Below are positions 25,510 through 35,812 of a stretch of 64,000 nt of DNA, in pieces (position 1 is the stretch's first letter; every line of letters begins with the position of its first letter). The notes below the pieces were generated by a model, which was not told the DNA's origin, did not search any database, and saw only the letters and a list, made by a program, of their open reading frames with translations. Made by a program: the position numbers and the translations under genes. The stretch comes from an uncultured Nitrosomonas sp. (lineage in GTDB: Bacteria > Pseudomonadota > Gammaproteobacteria > Burkholderiales > Nitrosomonadaceae): assembly GCA_949281375.1 (NCBI GenBank), contig CASDLT010000026.1:1-64000 (forward strand), read 5' to 3'.

Positions 25510-27136
25510 GCATCGAGACGCCAGCTTGGACGGAATGCTGGATGCAGCCGCCCGGGCGGTCGATATTGAATTGCTGGCGCGGTTAACTGATGAAATATTG
25601 TCACCCTTGCCCGATTGGATAAAAAACGCAAATGCATCACCTTCCGCGCAATCACCTTACCCAGCACCCTCTGTGGAGATTCCCACATTTGCTTTGACGC
25701 ATTCTGTTGCGGCAATACCTTCTCCTGATCCAGTGACTGTTCCACTACCGTTTGAATCTGAGTTGCATGCCCTTCTCGCGCCATTCAAGAATGGCGCGTC
25801 TTTTTCCAATGTATCTGCCAGATCACCAAGCGGGTCTTCGTTTTATTTCCTTGATGAAATTGCTACGTCCGATCGCTTGGCGCAGTCAACCGATCCTATT
25901 TCTCTATCCCCGCCGTTTGATGTCAATCTCATCAAAGCCGATTTTCCGATTCTGAAAACCCGCGTCAATCATCGTCCGCTCATTTGGCTGGACAATGCCG
26001 CAACGACCCAGAAACCGCAATCGGTCATCGATCGGCTCAGTTACTACTATCAATACGAGAACTCCAACATTCATCGCGCCGCACATGAATTGGCTGCGCG
26101 CGCCACCGATGCCTATGAAGAAGCTCGAGAGAAAGTGCGGCGCTTTTTGCGTGCTTCTTCCGCAGATGAAATTGTTTTTGTTCGTGGTACCACCGAGGGC
26201 ATCAATCTAGTAGCTCAAAGCTGGGGAAGAAAGCATATCGAAGCGGGTGATGAAATCGTAATCACATGGCTAGAACATCATGCCAATATTGTTCCCTGGC
26301 AACAGTTGTGCGCTGAAAAAGGCGCGCGGTTGCGAATAGCGCCTGTCGATGATGATGGCCAGATTCTTCTGGATGAATATCAGAAATTGTTGGGTTCTCA
26401 CACAAAGTTGGTTGCTTTCTCGCAAGTATCGAATGCACTGGGCACCATCACGCCGGCTCGTCAAATGATCGAAATGGCGCATCGAGTCGGTGCGCGTGTG
26501 CTGGTCGATGGCGCCCAATCCGTTTCCCATATGCCAGTTGATGTGCAACAGCTCGATTGTGACTGGTTTGTATTTTCCGGTCACAAAGTATTCGGCCCAA
26601 CGGGGATCGGAGCGCTCTTCGGCAAGCTCGATGTGCTGAATGCAATGCCGCCGTGGCAAGGCGGAGGTAACATGATTCAGGATGTTACTTTTGAAAAAAC
26701 TATTTATCATAGCGCTCCCGCTCGCTTCGAAGCGGGTACGGGAAATATCGGTGATGCTATTGGGTTGGGTGCTGCAATTGATTACGTGGAGCGTATCGGT
26801 CTTGCCAACATCGGCCGTTATGAACATCAACTCATGGTTTACGCCACACGCAAGCTTTCTTCAGTTCCTGGATTGCACCTTATTGGTACGGCGCCTGACA
26901 AAGCGGGCGTGCTGTCGTTTGTGTTGCCTGGAATTGCATCTGAAAAAGTGGGTGAAGCGTTGAATCGTGAAGGCATTGCGGTGCGCTCCGGACATCATTG
27001 CGCGCAACCCATCCTGCGACGTTTTGGTGTGGAAACTACGGTGCGCCCTTCATTAGCGCTATACAACACTTGCGCTGACGTCGACGCGTTAGTCACTGCA
27101 GTGCATCGTATCCAGAATCAGCGTAATTATTTCTGA
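25496..27136 (+). CDS. Cysteine desulfurase, encapsulin cargo, with long N-terminal loading region
   Basis: Type II (SufS-like) PLP enzyme of 546 aa that releases sulfur from cysteine. The ATG at 25496, inside the last codons of the shell gene, is preferred to the track start. The catalytic domain begins near residue 141 (FDVNLIKADFPIL) and is complete: PLP lysine in SGHKVFGPTGIG (K364) and active cysteine in RSGHHCAQP (C502). The first 140 residues are Pro/Ser/Ala-rich and look disordered, with short hydrophobic islands IELLARLTDEIL and GSSFYFLDEI. Family 2A cargos use such an extension to enter the shell. No sufE or sufBCD is nearby, which favours sulfur storage over Fe-S assembly. Confidence 0.93.
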   Translation: MSTSKHRDASLDGMLDAAARAVDIELLARLTDEILSPLPDWIKNANASPSAQSPYPAPSVEIPTFALTHSVAAIPSPDPVTVPLPFESELHALLAPFKNGASFSNVSARSPSGSSFYFLDEIATSDRLAQSTDPISLSPPFDVNLIKADFPILKTRVNHRPLIWLDNAATTQKPQSVIDRLSYYYQYENSNIHRAAHELAARATDAYEEAREKVRRFLRASSADEIVFVRGTTEGINLVAQSWGRKHIEAGDEIVITWLEHHANIVPWQQLCAEKGARLRIAPVDDDGQILLDEYQKLLGSHTKLVAFSQVSNALGTITPARQMIEMAHRVGARVLVDGAQSVSHMPVDVQQLDCDWFVFSGHKVFGPTGIGALFGKLDVLNAMPPWQGGGNMIQDVTFEKTIYHSAPARFEAGTGNIGDAIGLGAAIDYVERIGLANIGRYEHQLMVYATRKLSSVPGLHLIGTAPDKAGVLSFVLPGIASEKVGEALNREGIAVRSGHHCAQPILRRFGVETTVRPSLALYNTCADVDALVTAVHRIQNQRNYF

Positions 27137-27385
27137 CGTACAATCGGGTTATCAATCTTGAAATCAAGTTTATAGGGAAGTGCTGAATAAAGTTGTGGCA
27201 ATGGATCAAGCAAGGCCAAATCAGGTGAAGAAATGCAGTTCCCAAGCGATAATGCGCATCGTTAGCCCAAAACAACAAGACAAGCACAGCAAGCTTTTCA
27301 GAACTTCCTAAAGGCCGGATCAACGTTTTAATCCTATCAGCAACAGTCTGGAACAGCGTAACAATTAATCAACAGAGGTATCTAA
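27137..27385. other. Spacer between cargo gene and cysT
   Basis: 249 bases with no convincing ORF. The minus-strand 76-codon ORF here lacks a ribosome-binding site and runs into the cargo gene antisense. The gap is large enough for a separate promoter for cysTWA, but I see no clear -35/-10 pair and no terminator after the cargo gene. Confidence 0.4.
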
Positions 27386-28219
27386 TTGAGTACTTTCAAA
27401 CAACACAGCATTTTGCCGGGTTTTAATTTGGCGATCGGATTTACATTGCTGTATTTAAGCTTGATCGTCCTGATTCCGCTATCCGCTGCGTTCATTCGCA
27501 CGGCTGAGCTGACGTGGTCGGAATTTTGGACCATTGTCACGGCTCCGCGTGTCATGGCGTCGTATCGATTGACGTTCGGTGCTTCATTCGCGGCGGCAAT
27601 GGTGAATGCGTTTTTCGGGCTTTTAGTGGCGTGGGTACTGGTGAGATACCACTTCCCCGGCAAAAGAATCGTCGATGCGCTCGTCGATCTGCCTTTTGCG
27701 TTGCCGACAGCAGTCGCCGGGATCGCATTGACAGCGTTGTATGCAGGCAATGGCTGGATTGGTCAATTTCTCGAACCGCTCGGCGTCAAGGTCGCGTTTA
27801 CGCCGCTGGGCATTTTTGTGGCACTGACATTCATTGGTTTGCCATTCGTGGTACGGACGGTGCAACCGGTATTGGAAGACATCGAAGCGGAATTGGAAGA
27901 AGCGGCAGCGACATTGGGCGCAAATCGCTGGCAAACGTTTTCGATGGTCATTTTCCCGGCGCTGTTCCCGGCCTTGATGACGGGGTTTGCGCTGGCGTTC
28001 GCGCGCGCCATCGGTGAATACGGATCGGTGATTTTCATCGCCGGCAACATGCCGATGGTTTCTGAAATTACGCCGCTGCTGATCATCACCAAACTGGAGC
28101 AGTACGATTACGCCGGCGCTACCGCCTTATCGGTGGTGATGCTGGTGATTTCTTTTATTCTGTTGCTGATCATCAACTTGTTGCAATGGTGGAGTCGGCG
28201 GCGTAGTAGTAAAACATAA
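27386..28219 (+). CDS. cysT: Sulfate ABC transporter permease CysT
   Basis: Inner-membrane subunit of the sulfate/thiosulfate importer, 277 aa with about six helices. A TTG start follows AGAGG at eight bases. The N-terminus ([29 protein letters not shown]) is typical of CysT/CysU. The ATPase-coupling EAA loop reads [27 protein letters not shown], and the family segment [18 protein letters not shown] is present. It starts the cysT-cysW-cysA run and works with the Sbp protein encoded 4 kb upstream. Confidence 0.95.
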   Translation: MSTFKQHSILPGFNLAIGFTLLYLSLIVLIPLSAAFIRTAELTWSEFWTIVTAPRVMASYRLTFGASFAAAMVNAFFGLLVAWVLVRYHFPGKRIVDALVDLPFALPTAVAGIALTALYAGNGWIGQFLEPLGVKVAFTPLGIFVALTFIGLPFVVRTVQPVLEDIEAELEEAAATLGANRWQTFSMVIFPALFPALMTGFALAFARAIGEYGSVIFIAGNMPMVSEITPLLIITKLEQYDYAGATALSVVMLVISFILLLIINLLQWWSRRRSSKT

Positions 28220-28231
28220 GGTGATTTATTG

Positions 28232-29110
28232 ATGACTGCAATGACATTTCCTCTACCGGCGGGTACGCGCATTCAACGCGCGACCCAGGAACCCGCGTGG
28301 GTGCGCTGGTTTTTGATTGGACTGGCGCTGGTATTTTTGACGTTGTTTTTGTTTATACCTTTGGTGTCGGTGTTTTATGAAGCCTTCAAGAAAGGGGTAG
28401 ACGTTTATTTGGCTTCAATCACCGATCCAGATGCGCTTTCTGCTATCAAATTGACGCTTACGGTAGCGGCGATTGCCGTGCCTTTGAATTTAGTGTTTGG
28501 TATCGCCGCAGCATGGGCGATCGCCAAGTTTGAGTTTCGCGGCAAGAATTTGTTGATCACACTGATTGATCTGCCTTTTTCGGTATCGCCGGTCGTGTCT
28601 GGCCTGATTTATGTGCTGGTGTTTGGGCTACAGGGGTGGTTCGGGCCATGGTTGGCCGAGCATGACATGAAAATCATTTTCGCGGTACCCGGGATTGTGC
28701 TGGCGACGGTGTTTGTGACGGTACCCTTCATCGCCCGTGAATTGATTCCACTGATGCAGGCGCAGGGTACCGAAGAGGAGGAAGCCGCGGTTGTGCTGGG
28801 CACGAGCGGCTGGCAGACGTTTTATAAAGTGACGTTGCCAAATATCAAATGGGGCTTGCTGTATGGCGCTATCCTTTGCAATGCTCGGGCGATGGGTGAA
28901 TTCGGGGCAGTATCGGTGGTGTCTGGACACATACGAGGTAGCACCAACACGATGCCGCTGCATGTCGAAATTCTTTACAATGAATACAATTTTGCAGCGG
29001 CATTTGCAGTGGCTTCGCTGCTGGCGCTGCTGGCCTTGGTGACCCTCGTGCTGAAGACATTGGTCGAGCTCCGCATTAAACAACAAGACACTCCAAGAGG
29101 TTCCGAATGA
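28232..29110 (+). CDS. cysW: Sulfate ABC transporter permease CysW
   Basis: Second membrane subunit of the importer, about 292 aa. The ATG at 28232 has AAGGTGATT upstream; the track begins one codon earlier at a TTG. Six helices are visible. The EAA loop is [28 protein letters not shown], and the conserved [18 protein letters not shown] stretch identifies CysW. The stop overlaps the cysA start (ATGA), so the two are translationally coupled. Twelve bases separate it from cysT. Confidence 0.95.
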   Translation: MTAMTFPLPAGTRIQRATQEPAWVRWFLIGLALVFLTLFLFIPLVSVFYEAFKKGVDVYLASITDPDALSAIKLTLTVAAIAVPLNLVFGIAAAWAIAKFEFRGKNLLITLIDLPFSVSPVVSGLIYVLVFGLQGWFGPWLAEHDMKIIFAVPGIVLATVFVTVPFIARELIPLMQAQGTEEEEAAVVLGTSGWQTFYKVTLPNIKWGLLYGAILCNARAMGEFGAVSVVSGHIRGSTNTMPLHVEILYNEYNFAAAFAVASLLALLALVTLVLKTLVELRIKQQDTPRGSE

Positions 29111-30204
29111 GCATCGAAGTCCTACATCTTTCCAAACATTTTGGCACATTTACGGCATTGCATGACGTCAACCTGCAAGTCAATTCCGGCGAGTTGCTGG
29201 CGCTTCTGGGGCCTTCCGGTTCCGGAAAAACCACCCTGCTGCGTGTTATCGCAGGGCTTGAAACTGCTGATAGCGGTCAGGTGCTGTTCCACGGTGAAGA
29301 CGCTACCGACCAGCATGTGCGCGAGCGCCAGGTGGGCTTTGTATTCCAGCATTACGCGCTGTTTCGCAACATGACGATTTTTGAGAACGTGGCGTTCGGT
29401 TTGCGCGTGCGTCCAAAGAAATTCCGCCCTTCCCATGCTGAAATCCGCGACCGGGTCATGGCATTGTTGCACCTGGTGCAATTGGATTGGCTGGCAGACC
29501 GCTATCCCCACCAACTTTCCGGGGGGCAGCGTCAGCGTATCGCACTGGCTAGGGCATTGGCGGTGGAACCCAAGGTACTGCTGCTCGATGAGCCGTTTGG
29601 AGCGCTCGATGCCAAGGTGCGCAAGGAGTTGCGTTCATGGCTGCGCAGATTGCACGATGACATGCACATCACCAGTGTATTTGTCACGCATGATCAGGAA
29701 GAGGCGCTGGAAGTTGCCGACCGCGTGGTGGTGATGAATGAAGGCCGTATTGAACAAATCGGCACACCTGATGAGGTGTATGAGCAACCCGCAAGTCCTT
29801 TTGTGTATGAATTCCTCGGCCATGTGAATCTGTTCCACAGCCGATTGCACCGTGGTCATGCATGGATTGGCGATATCGCCGTTGCGGCGCCGGAACATGC
29901 CGAAGCCGAAGAACGCTCAGCGATTGCCTACGTGCGACCGCATGAGATCGAGGTTGAACGCGTCCAAACCGGTGGAGCGGCCATGGCTGCGCTGGTCGTG
30001 CATATCTTGTCCATCGGTCCGATCGTGCGATTGGAGCTGGTGCGTAAAAACGATGAAGATATCACGCCTATTCAGGTGGAGATCAGCAAGGAGCGATTTC
30101 GTGAATTGCAACTGACGAAAGGCGATGAAGTGTTTATCAAACCCCGCCGGCTGGATTTGTTTCCAAATCAGTACGAAGAGGCGAGCAAATCGACTCGCCT
30201 TTGA
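29107..30204 (+). CDS. cysA: Sulfate ABC transporter ATPase CysA
   Basis: Drives the CysTW importer by ATP hydrolysis, 365 aa. Walker A is [10 protein letters not shown] near residue 36, the Q-loop region is [16 protein letters not shown], the signature is [15 protein letters not shown], Walker B is [12 protein letters not shown], and the switch histidine is in FVTHDQEEA. The C-terminal 120 residues are the TOBE-like regulatory domain with [12 protein letters not shown]. It is the last gene of the sulfur island. Its stop codon lies inside the outer arm of a large hairpin. Confidence 0.97.
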   Translation: MSIEVLHLSKHFGTFTALHDVNLQVNSGELLALLGPSGSGKTTLLRVIAGLETADSGQVLFHGEDATDQHVRERQVGFVFQHYALFRNMTIFENVAFGLRVRPKKFRPSHAEIRDRVMALLHLVQLDWLADRYPHQLSGGQRQRIALARALAVEPKVLLLDEPFGALDAKVRKELRSWLRRLHDDMHITSVFVTHDQEEALEVADRVVVMNEGRIEQIGTPDEVYEQPASPFVYEFLGHVNLFHSRLHRGHAWIGDIAVAAPEHAEAEERSAIAYVRPHEIEVERVQTGGAAMAALVVHILSIGPIVRLELVRKNDEDITPIQVEISKERFRELQLTKGDEVFIKPRRLDLFPNQYEEASKSTRL

Positions 30205-30261
30205 TCAGCGGCATTGATATGGCCAAGTAATCCATTCTTCGATTACTTGGCCGATCAAAGG
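30198..30261 (+). terminator. Large two-part hairpin closing the sulfur island
   Basis: An inner 12-bp perfect stem (GGCCAAGTAATC / GATTACTTGGCC) with an 8-base loop is enclosed by an outer 9-bp perfect stem (CCTTTGATC / GATCAAAGG). A 14-base bulge lies on the 5' side only. The outer left arm contains the cysA stop codon. No T-run follows, so it may be a terminator without a tail or an mRNA 3'-end stabiliser. Confidence 0.75.
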
Positions 30262-30396
30262 CTACGAAAGCGCTGAAAAGGACTGCGTCTGATTGTAGGG
30301 CGCGGAATCAACTGTTAATGCTCTATCATCCATGCTCCGCAGTGCGGGTTTGAATCCGGTTTCGCTTTCCATCGGCAAGGTCTTTTTCTAGCGTTT

Positions 30397-30969
30397 CTAG
30401 CCGATTAGGGCATCCTGTTTTTTTGATTTTTTCGAATGATCTTCATCTTCGTCATCCTCAACGTGATAGCCTTTGAAGGTATCGTTCAAGATGGGCGAAG
30501 ACTTCAATTCCCAATTCATCGAATTTCCGCGCTGTTCCAGAATGACCGATAAAATCTGGCCATTATATTGAACGCAGGGAATCGTCAACAGACCATTGCT
30601 CACTGTGGTGATACATTCCGTGACAGGTATTGGTGGAGCCGTCATGCAACCTGAGACATTCACCAGTTTGACATCGGTCGCCAAGCTAGCGCTGTTGTAG
30701 GTGGTAACCACTGCGGTGGTGTTTTTGATTGCGATGTCCGTCGCCTTGGTATCTGCATTCAAACCCAGTAAATTTAAGCCGGCATCAGAAAGACATGCGT
30801 TGTTGGTATTATCGGCGAGATTTTTTACGACGATTTGTGAGCCAGCTAAACTGTTTTCCACGATAAAAACCACATCGTCTTGTATCGCTACATTTTCAGC
30901 GAAGACGCTGGGTATTTCTGTGGCGAGCATTGATACGGCACAAGTAATCAAGCCAATTTTTTTCTTCAT
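30397..30969 (-). CDS. Exported protein of unknown function, 190 aa
   Basis: AAGGAGAAAGT precedes the ATG. A signal peptide runs to about residue 24 (PSVFA). The mature part has four or five cysteines (NNACLSDAG, VSGCMTAPP, VTECITT, TIPCVQYN) that could form disulfides, and a Ser/Thr/Val-rich beta-like pattern. The C-terminus changes to a charged tail (VEDDEDEDHSKKSKKQ). No family recognised. It is convergent with cysA, separated by the large hairpin. Confidence 0.65.
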   Translation of the reverse strand: MKKKIGLITCAVSMLATEIPSVFAENVAIQDDVVFIVENSLAGSQIVVKNLADNTNNACLSDAGLNLLGLNADTKATDIAIKNTTAVVTTYNSASLATDVKLVNVSGCMTAPPIPVTECITTVSNGLLTIPCVQYNGQILSVILEQRGNSMNWELKSSPILNDTFKGYHVEDDEDEDHSKKSKKQDALIG

Positions 30970-31507
30970 ACTTTCTCCTTTATGAATGAGTCACGATCTT
31001 CCGAACGCAGCATTTCTCGTTGAGTCCGGTTAGGCAAACGCTGATTAATTGGCTGCACGAGGGAATTGCTTCGTTGCGTAGTACTTGCTCACTTGGCTAT
31101 CGAATTGATAGGTCTCGGTTGCTGCATTCCATGCGCATTGTGTTTCATCTCGTTCGCCGAATTAATCAGCATCTCCTTAGGCAACGTCAATTTATTCAAT
31201 AGTTTTAAAAATTCTGAATGACTCCACTCAACGAGGCTGTATGAGAACCGGCTCCATACTGCTTTAACGTAGGACAATAGCGCATGCTGATTCGGCGTGC
31301 CATTGAGTTATATTTTTGTGCGTCGTATGTTTTTTTAATCTGGCAATAAAGAAGGATGGGGTGAAAATGATCGTGGAAAAGTCGGAAGCAGACTACAATC
31401 GATAGTCGCATTTTCTGTCGTCTGATATGTGCAAAAAGAAAAGCGCTAACTTAATCGCAGCCAAAAGCAGATAATTTTTTTAAATATTCGTCATAGCTAG
31501 GAAAAAT
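30970..31507. other. 538-base spacer with an 11-bp inverted repeat
   Basis: GCTGATTAATT at 31040-31050 and AATTAATCAGC at 31160-31170 form a perfect 11-bp inverted repeat framing about 110 bases. Short ORFs in the track (60-68 codons) have no ribosome-binding site. The framed segment could be a very small miniature element, but no flanking target duplication is evident. The last 80 bases before 31508 are AT-rich and may carry the promoter of the next gene. Confidence 0.35.
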
Positions 31508-32080
31508 ATGCCATTTAGTTATAGCAACCAGCTCAGCACCATCGTGGGTTATGCTGAGCAACAAAATCCCTCGATGATTCTGGGTGTTGGTATCGGAATG
31601 GGGCAATACGGGTTTTTGTTACGCACAAACTTGGAAAATATCAATCTTTTTGAAATTAACGGCGCTCATGCGCGCCAGCGTGACAAACGAGAGTGGAGAG
31701 TCAGAATTGATGGGATTGAAGGTTATCCAGGATACATCAATGCAGTGCATGAATATGCTTACACCAATTTATATATTGGTGATGCGCTGGAAATCTTGCC
31801 GACCTTGCAAGCCGGTGCTTACGATCTGGTATTGGCTATCGATATCCTTGAACACTTCGATAAAGGACAAGGCAGCGTCTTTTTGAAGGAATGTCAGCGC
31901 GTTTGCAAGAAAACTGTTCTGGTGAGCACACCCAGGGATTTCATCGAGCAGGAAGTAGTTGCAAATCCATTGGAAAATCATCGTTCCCATTGGACAGAAC
32001 AGGATCTAAGAGTGTGCGGCTTTGATTCTTTCTTGCCCGATTCGCTGAGTCTGATTGCCATCGCAAACGGTAAGCAATGA
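31508..32080 (+). CDS. SAM-dependent methyltransferase-like protein, 190 aa
   Basis: Class I methyltransferase fold. The SAM-binding loop is MILGVGIGMGQYGFLLR near residue 24, the acidic residue after strand 2 is in INLFEINGA, and motif post-I is YDLVLAIDILEHF near 105, followed by VCKKTVLVSTPRDF. It is short for the group, so the substrate domain is minimal. No substrate can be assigned. It is convergent with an ABC exporter gene, with 24 bases between the stops. Confidence 0.78.
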   Translation: MPFSYSNQLSTIVGYAEQQNPSMILGVGIGMGQYGFLLRTNLENINLFEINGAHARQRDKREWRVRIDGIEGYPGYINAVHEYAYTNLYIGDALEILPTLQAGAYDLVLAIDILEHFDKGQGSVFLKECQRVCKKTVLVSTPRDFIEQEVVANPLENHRSHWTEQDLRVCGFDSFLPDSLSLIAIANGKQ

Positions 32081-32104
32081 ACGATGCATAAGCTCACAGT
32101 GACT

Positions 32105-33817
32105 TTACCCAGCTTCAATCGGGAGCTGAGATAGCGGCTCTGCCGTGCCATTCGAAAGGATGAATACCCGGTCGGCAGCGTTGATCACCGCGGGCTGGTG
32201 GGAAACAGCGATAATGGTCAGATTGTTGGCCAAGTGTTGCAGCGTTTCACAAATGATGAGTTCGCTTTCCGGATCCAATGCGCTGGTTGGTTCATCCAGG
32301 ATCAGAAAGGATGGGTTATGCGCCAGTGCGCGGGCAATCGCGATGCGCTGGCGTTGACCACCGGACAATAATCCTCCCCGTTCACCCACGATCGTTTGCA
32401 GTCCTTCGGGCAATGCGCTGACAAAATCCCATGCGCCGGCTTGTTTCAATGCGCGTACGGCATCGTCGGGAGTCAATGCCGGCTCGCCGACTAAGATGTT
32501 GTTCATGACCGTATCGTGTAGCAGCACGGTATCCTGCGATACATATCCGATCATGTGGCGCCATTGTCGCAAGTTGAGGTCATGCAGGGGTATTCCGTCG
32601 ATCAGGATTTCTCCCGATTGCGGCTCCGTCAAGCCGCACAGCAGATCGAGCAAAGTGCTTTTACCGACGCCCGAGGATCCCATGACTGCGGTGAATGAAT
32701 TGATCGGAATTTCGATCGTGAGATCCTTAAAGATGTTTTTCTGGCCATAATCAAACTTGACATGCTGCAGGCTGATGCCTTTCTGCAAAGTTGGCTCGAG
32801 TGTTCCCGTGGTTCTCTCTGCTGCCATGCGCGCTTCTTCCGCAGCCTTGCGCAAAGCCCAGTAGGCGCTTTCTTGCGCGGCCAGCTGTTGATGCCGGCGT
32901 TGCGTCTTGTTCAACAATCCCAGGATGCGGGTCAGCAGAAATACCATCAGCATGACTTCAGGCAGGGATAATTCCCAGACTACCAGAGCAATGTACAAGC
33001 CGCTGGCAGTCAGCGCGGCCAAAATGGGTTCCTGCAGGGCGGTAAGTGCAGCCCTGTTCATGACTTCGCGTCGCGTGGCTTTTTCCAGTTGCTGTGTTTG
33101 CTCGCGCAGGATGGCGTCAGCGACGTTATCGCGCGCCATCGCTTTCAGTGATTTTACCGAACTGAGTACATCCGATAGGTATGTCAATAAATAACGCAAC
33201 AAGTGCGTTTGCTTGGTGCCAGCGCGGCGCGTTGCGCTGACCAGCCGATTCAGCACGATCAACAGGAATAAACCGATGACCAGCGACGCCAGTGTCGCTT
33301 CCCAGGAAATGAACAGCGCCACGATGGCGTACACCACGACCTGAATGGCCAGCGCAAGTACATTGACGCTATGCTCGAAACCATTGGCGGCGCGGTACGC
33401 TTCGGAGGCGATGGAATTGGCCAGCGAACCGACCGGTTGGCGCAGGTAATATTGCCAGCGGCTGGCGAGCAATGCCTCGATCAGATCCAGACGCAAAGCC
33501 GTGGCCACATGCGCAACGGTGTAACCCACCTGCCGGTTGGCCAGCAGAAGCACGATGCCCTTGAAGAACATGCCGCTGACGATAATGATCAAAATGGTGT
33601 CGAGCGTGGGATCGATGCCGATATCCTGCAACGCTTTTTCCATGAACTTGCCGATGCCGGATTCCTTGGTGTCACCGGATTCACCCACCGCAATCGATAA
33701 CAAAGGCAGCAAGGCGGTTAAACTCAATCCTTCGGCCACCCCGGCGATGAGCAACGCAACGAGCACGATGATGCTGCGCCGGGGAAATACCATGATGTAT
33801 GTCAGTAAGGTGCGCAT
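32105..33817 (-). CDS. ABC transporter, fused membrane and ATPase domains
   Basis: Half-transporter of 570 aa, expected to work as a homodimer exporter of the MsbA/PglK type. About six helices fill the first 310 residues, starting RTLLTYIMVFPRRSIIVLVALL. The ATPase domain follows: Walker A GSSGVGKSTLLDLL, signature [16 protein letters not shown], Walker B FLILDEPTSALDPE, switch histidine in AVSHQPAV. The cargo is unknown; lipid-linked sugars or lipids are usual for this architecture. It lies 65 bases from lolD in the same direction, so an envelope-lipid theme is plausible. Confidence 0.88.
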   Translation of the reverse strand: MRTLLTYIMVFPRRSIIVLVALLIAGVAEGLSLTALLPLLSIAVGESGDTKESGIGKFMEKALQDIGIDPTLDTILIIIVSGMFFKGIVLLLANRQVGYTVAHVATALRLDLIEALLASRWQYYLRQPVGSLANSIASEAYRAANGFEHSVNVLALAIQVVVYAIVALFISWEATLASLVIGLFLLIVLNRLVSATRRAGTKQTHLLRYLLTYLSDVLSSVKSLKAMARDNVADAILREQTQQLEKATRREVMNRAALTALQEPILAALTASGLYIALVVWELSLPEVMLMVFLLTRILGLLNKTQRRHQQLAAQESAYWALRKAAEEARMAAERTTGTLEPTLQKGISLQHVKFDYGQKNIFKDLTIEIPINSFTAVMGSSGVGKSTLLDLLCGLTEPQSGEILIDGIPLHDLNLRQWRHMIGYVSQDTVLLHDTVMNNILVGEPALTPDDAVRALKQAGAWDFVSALPEGLQTIVGERGGLLSGGQRQRIAIARALAHNPSFLILDEPTSALDPESELIICETLQHLANNLTIIAVSHQPAVINAADRVFILSNGTAEPLSQLPIEAG

Positions 33818-33882
33818 ACGGGAGTTGTCACAATAAATCTAGAAACATAGGAGCATTTATAGGTCGGATTGCAGGTTGAGGA

Positions 33883-34572
33883 TCATGCATTGGGAATATC
33901 ACGCAGAATTCCATCCATCAACTGCATGACCCGTTGGGCGCGATTGGCCAAGTTTGAGTCATGGGTAACAATGATCAGGCTGGCGTTGACTTTCTGGTTT
34001 AGCGACAGCATTAGATCGAAGACTGCTTCGGCGGTATGGCGATCAAGATTTCCCGTGGGTTCGTCAGCCAGAATGCAGGCCGGTTGCGTGACCAGGGCGC
34101 GGGCAACGGCAGCGCGCTGGCGTTCGCCACCGGACAGTTCACCCGGCGTATGGGTCAGGCGGTGGCTCAAACCTACCTGCTGCAAAATATCCGCTGCGCG
34201 GTCATAGGCGTCGTTGCGCGGCATGCGGCGAATCAGAAGCGGCATCGCGACATTTTCCAGGGCGCTGAATTCAGGCAGCAGATGATGAAATTGATAGATG
34301 AATCCCAGTGAATTATTGCGTAAGCGGCAGCGTTCTTCCTCATTGATGCGGGCGATATCCTGGCCGAGAATCGTGATTTCTCCGTGGGTTGGGGCGTCAA
34401 GTCCGCCCAGTACATGCAGTAATGTGCTTTTTCCCGAGCCGGAGGCACCAACGATCGCAACCATTTCGCCTTTGGTCAGCGTGAGATCGACACCCTTCAA
34501 TACTGGAACGACGACATCGCCCTGCGAAAATTGCTTGACCAGGCCGCGACAGGCAAGAACGGCGTCATTCAT
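33883..34572 (-). CDS. lolD: Lipoprotein-releasing ABC ATPase LolD
   Basis: ATPase of the complex that lifts outer-membrane lipoproteins off the inner membrane to LolA. It is 229 aa with Walker [19 protein letters not shown], where LGGLD is typical of LolD, the Q-loop [21 protein letters not shown], signature [15 protein letters not shown] and Walker [12 protein letters not shown]. It overlaps the lolC/E gene by eight bases, so the two are coupled. The window contains many lipoproteins that would be its clients. Confidence 0.96.
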   Translation of the reverse strand: MNDAVLACRGLVKQFSQGDVVVPVLKGVDLTLTKGEMVAIVGASGSGKSTLLHVLGGLDAPTHGEITILGQDIARINEEERCRLRNNSLGFIYQFHHLLPEFSALENVAMPLLIRRMPRNDAYDRAADILQQVGLSHRLTHTPGELSGGERQRAAVARALVTQPACILADEPTGNLDRHTAEAVFDLMLSLNQKVNASLIIVTHDSNLANRAQRVMQLMDGILRDIPNA

Positions 34573-35812
34573 AGCGCAAAGCCTCGGCTGGATTAACCTT
34601 GGAAGCGCGATAGCTGGGATACAGAGTCGCCAGTAAGGTCAGAATGAACGATGTGATGGCGACGGTTGAAATATCCGCCATCTGTGGATCTGTGGGGATT
34701 TTGCTGATGTAATACACTTCGCGCGACAGGAACTGAACATTGAGCAGCCATTCGATGAAGGCCACCACTTCTCCGACGTTATAGGCCAGCAGCATGCCAC
34801 CGGCAACGCCAAGGATGGTGCCAAAAACCCCAATGAACGTTCCTTGGACGATAAAAATTTTCATGATGCTGCGCGGACTCGCGCCGAGGGTTCGTAAAAT
34901 CGCGATATCCGATTGCTTATCGGTTACAGCCATGACCAGCGTTGACACGATATTGAACGCCGCAACGGCAATGATCAGTGCCAGAATCAAAGACAGCATG
35001 CGCTTTTCAATCTGAATGGCACGGAAATAATTGGCATGCTGTTTGGTCCAGTCGCTGATGAAGCTATCGGTGCTCAGCAGCGCCGGCAATTCGCTAACGA
35101 CGCGCGGTGCGGCAAACAAGTCATGTAATTTCAGCCGCACGCCCGATACTTCATCATTATCCATGCGATACAGCTTTTGTGCGTCAGCCATATGGATCAG
35201 CACAAGACCGGAGTCATACTCGAAATGCCCGATTTCGAATATGCCGACCACGGTGAATTGTTTCAGACGCGGTAAAACCCCAGCGGGTGTGACCTGGCCT
35301 TGGGGTGAAATCAGGGTGATTTTATCGCCTGTAAATGCTCCAAGCGTGCGCGCGAGTTCCATGCCGATGACAATCCCGAATTCTCCTGGCACGAGGTGAT
35401 CAAGCTCGCCGCTTGCCATGGTGTTGGCGAAATTGGCGACCTTATCTTCCATGTCGGGTAAAATACCGCGCACTAGTACTCCTTGCACGACCTGATTATG
35501 CGATAGCATGCCTTGTGCGCTGACGTAAGGAGCTGCTGCTTCGACATCAGTGTGCTTGCTGGCTTCTTCAATAGTTTGTTGCCAATTGCTCAGTTTGCCG
35601 TTCATGCCGGTAATCTGCACGTGCGAAGCGACTCCCAAGATCCGTGAACGGACTTCTTTCTGGAAACCATTCATCACCGACATCACAGTAATGAGCGCAG
35701 TCATTCCCAACGTAATGCCGAGAAGTGAAATGAGCGAAATAAAAGAAATGAAATGATTGCGTTTTTTGGCGCGCGTATAACGCAAACCAATGAAGAGTTC
35801 ATACGGGGACAC
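34565..35812 (-). CDS. lolC: Lipoprotein-releasing permease LolC/LolE family
   Basis: Inner-membrane subunit of the Lol release complex, 415 aa. It has one N-terminal helix ([30 protein letters not shown]), a large periplasmic domain with [10 protein letters not shown], and three C-terminal helices in the FtsX-like domain ([39 protein letters not shown]). Only one such gene is present next to lolD. Betaproteobacteria often have a single LolC/E-type permease (LolF-like) that forms a homodimer, so the symbol is approximate. Confidence 0.92.
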   Translation of the reverse strand: MSPYELFIGLRYTRAKKRNHFISFISLISLLGITLGMTALITVMSVMNGFQKEVRSRILGVASHVQITGMNGKLSNWQQTIEEASKHTDVEAAAPYVSAQGMLSHNQVVQGVLVRGILPDMEDKVANFANTMASGELDHLVPGEFGIVIGMELARTLGAFTGDKITLISPQGQVTPAGVLPRLKQFTVVGIFEIGHFEYDSGLVLIHMADAQKLYRMDNDEVSGVRLKLHDLFAAPRVVSELPALLSTDSFISDWTKQHANYFRAIQIEKRMLSLILALIIAVAAFNIVSTLVMAVTDKQSDIAILRTLGASPRSIMKIFIVQGTFIGVFGTILGVAGGMLLAYNVGEVVAFIEWLLNVQFLSREVYYISKIPTDPQMADISTVAITSFILTLLATLYPSYRASKVNPAEALRYE

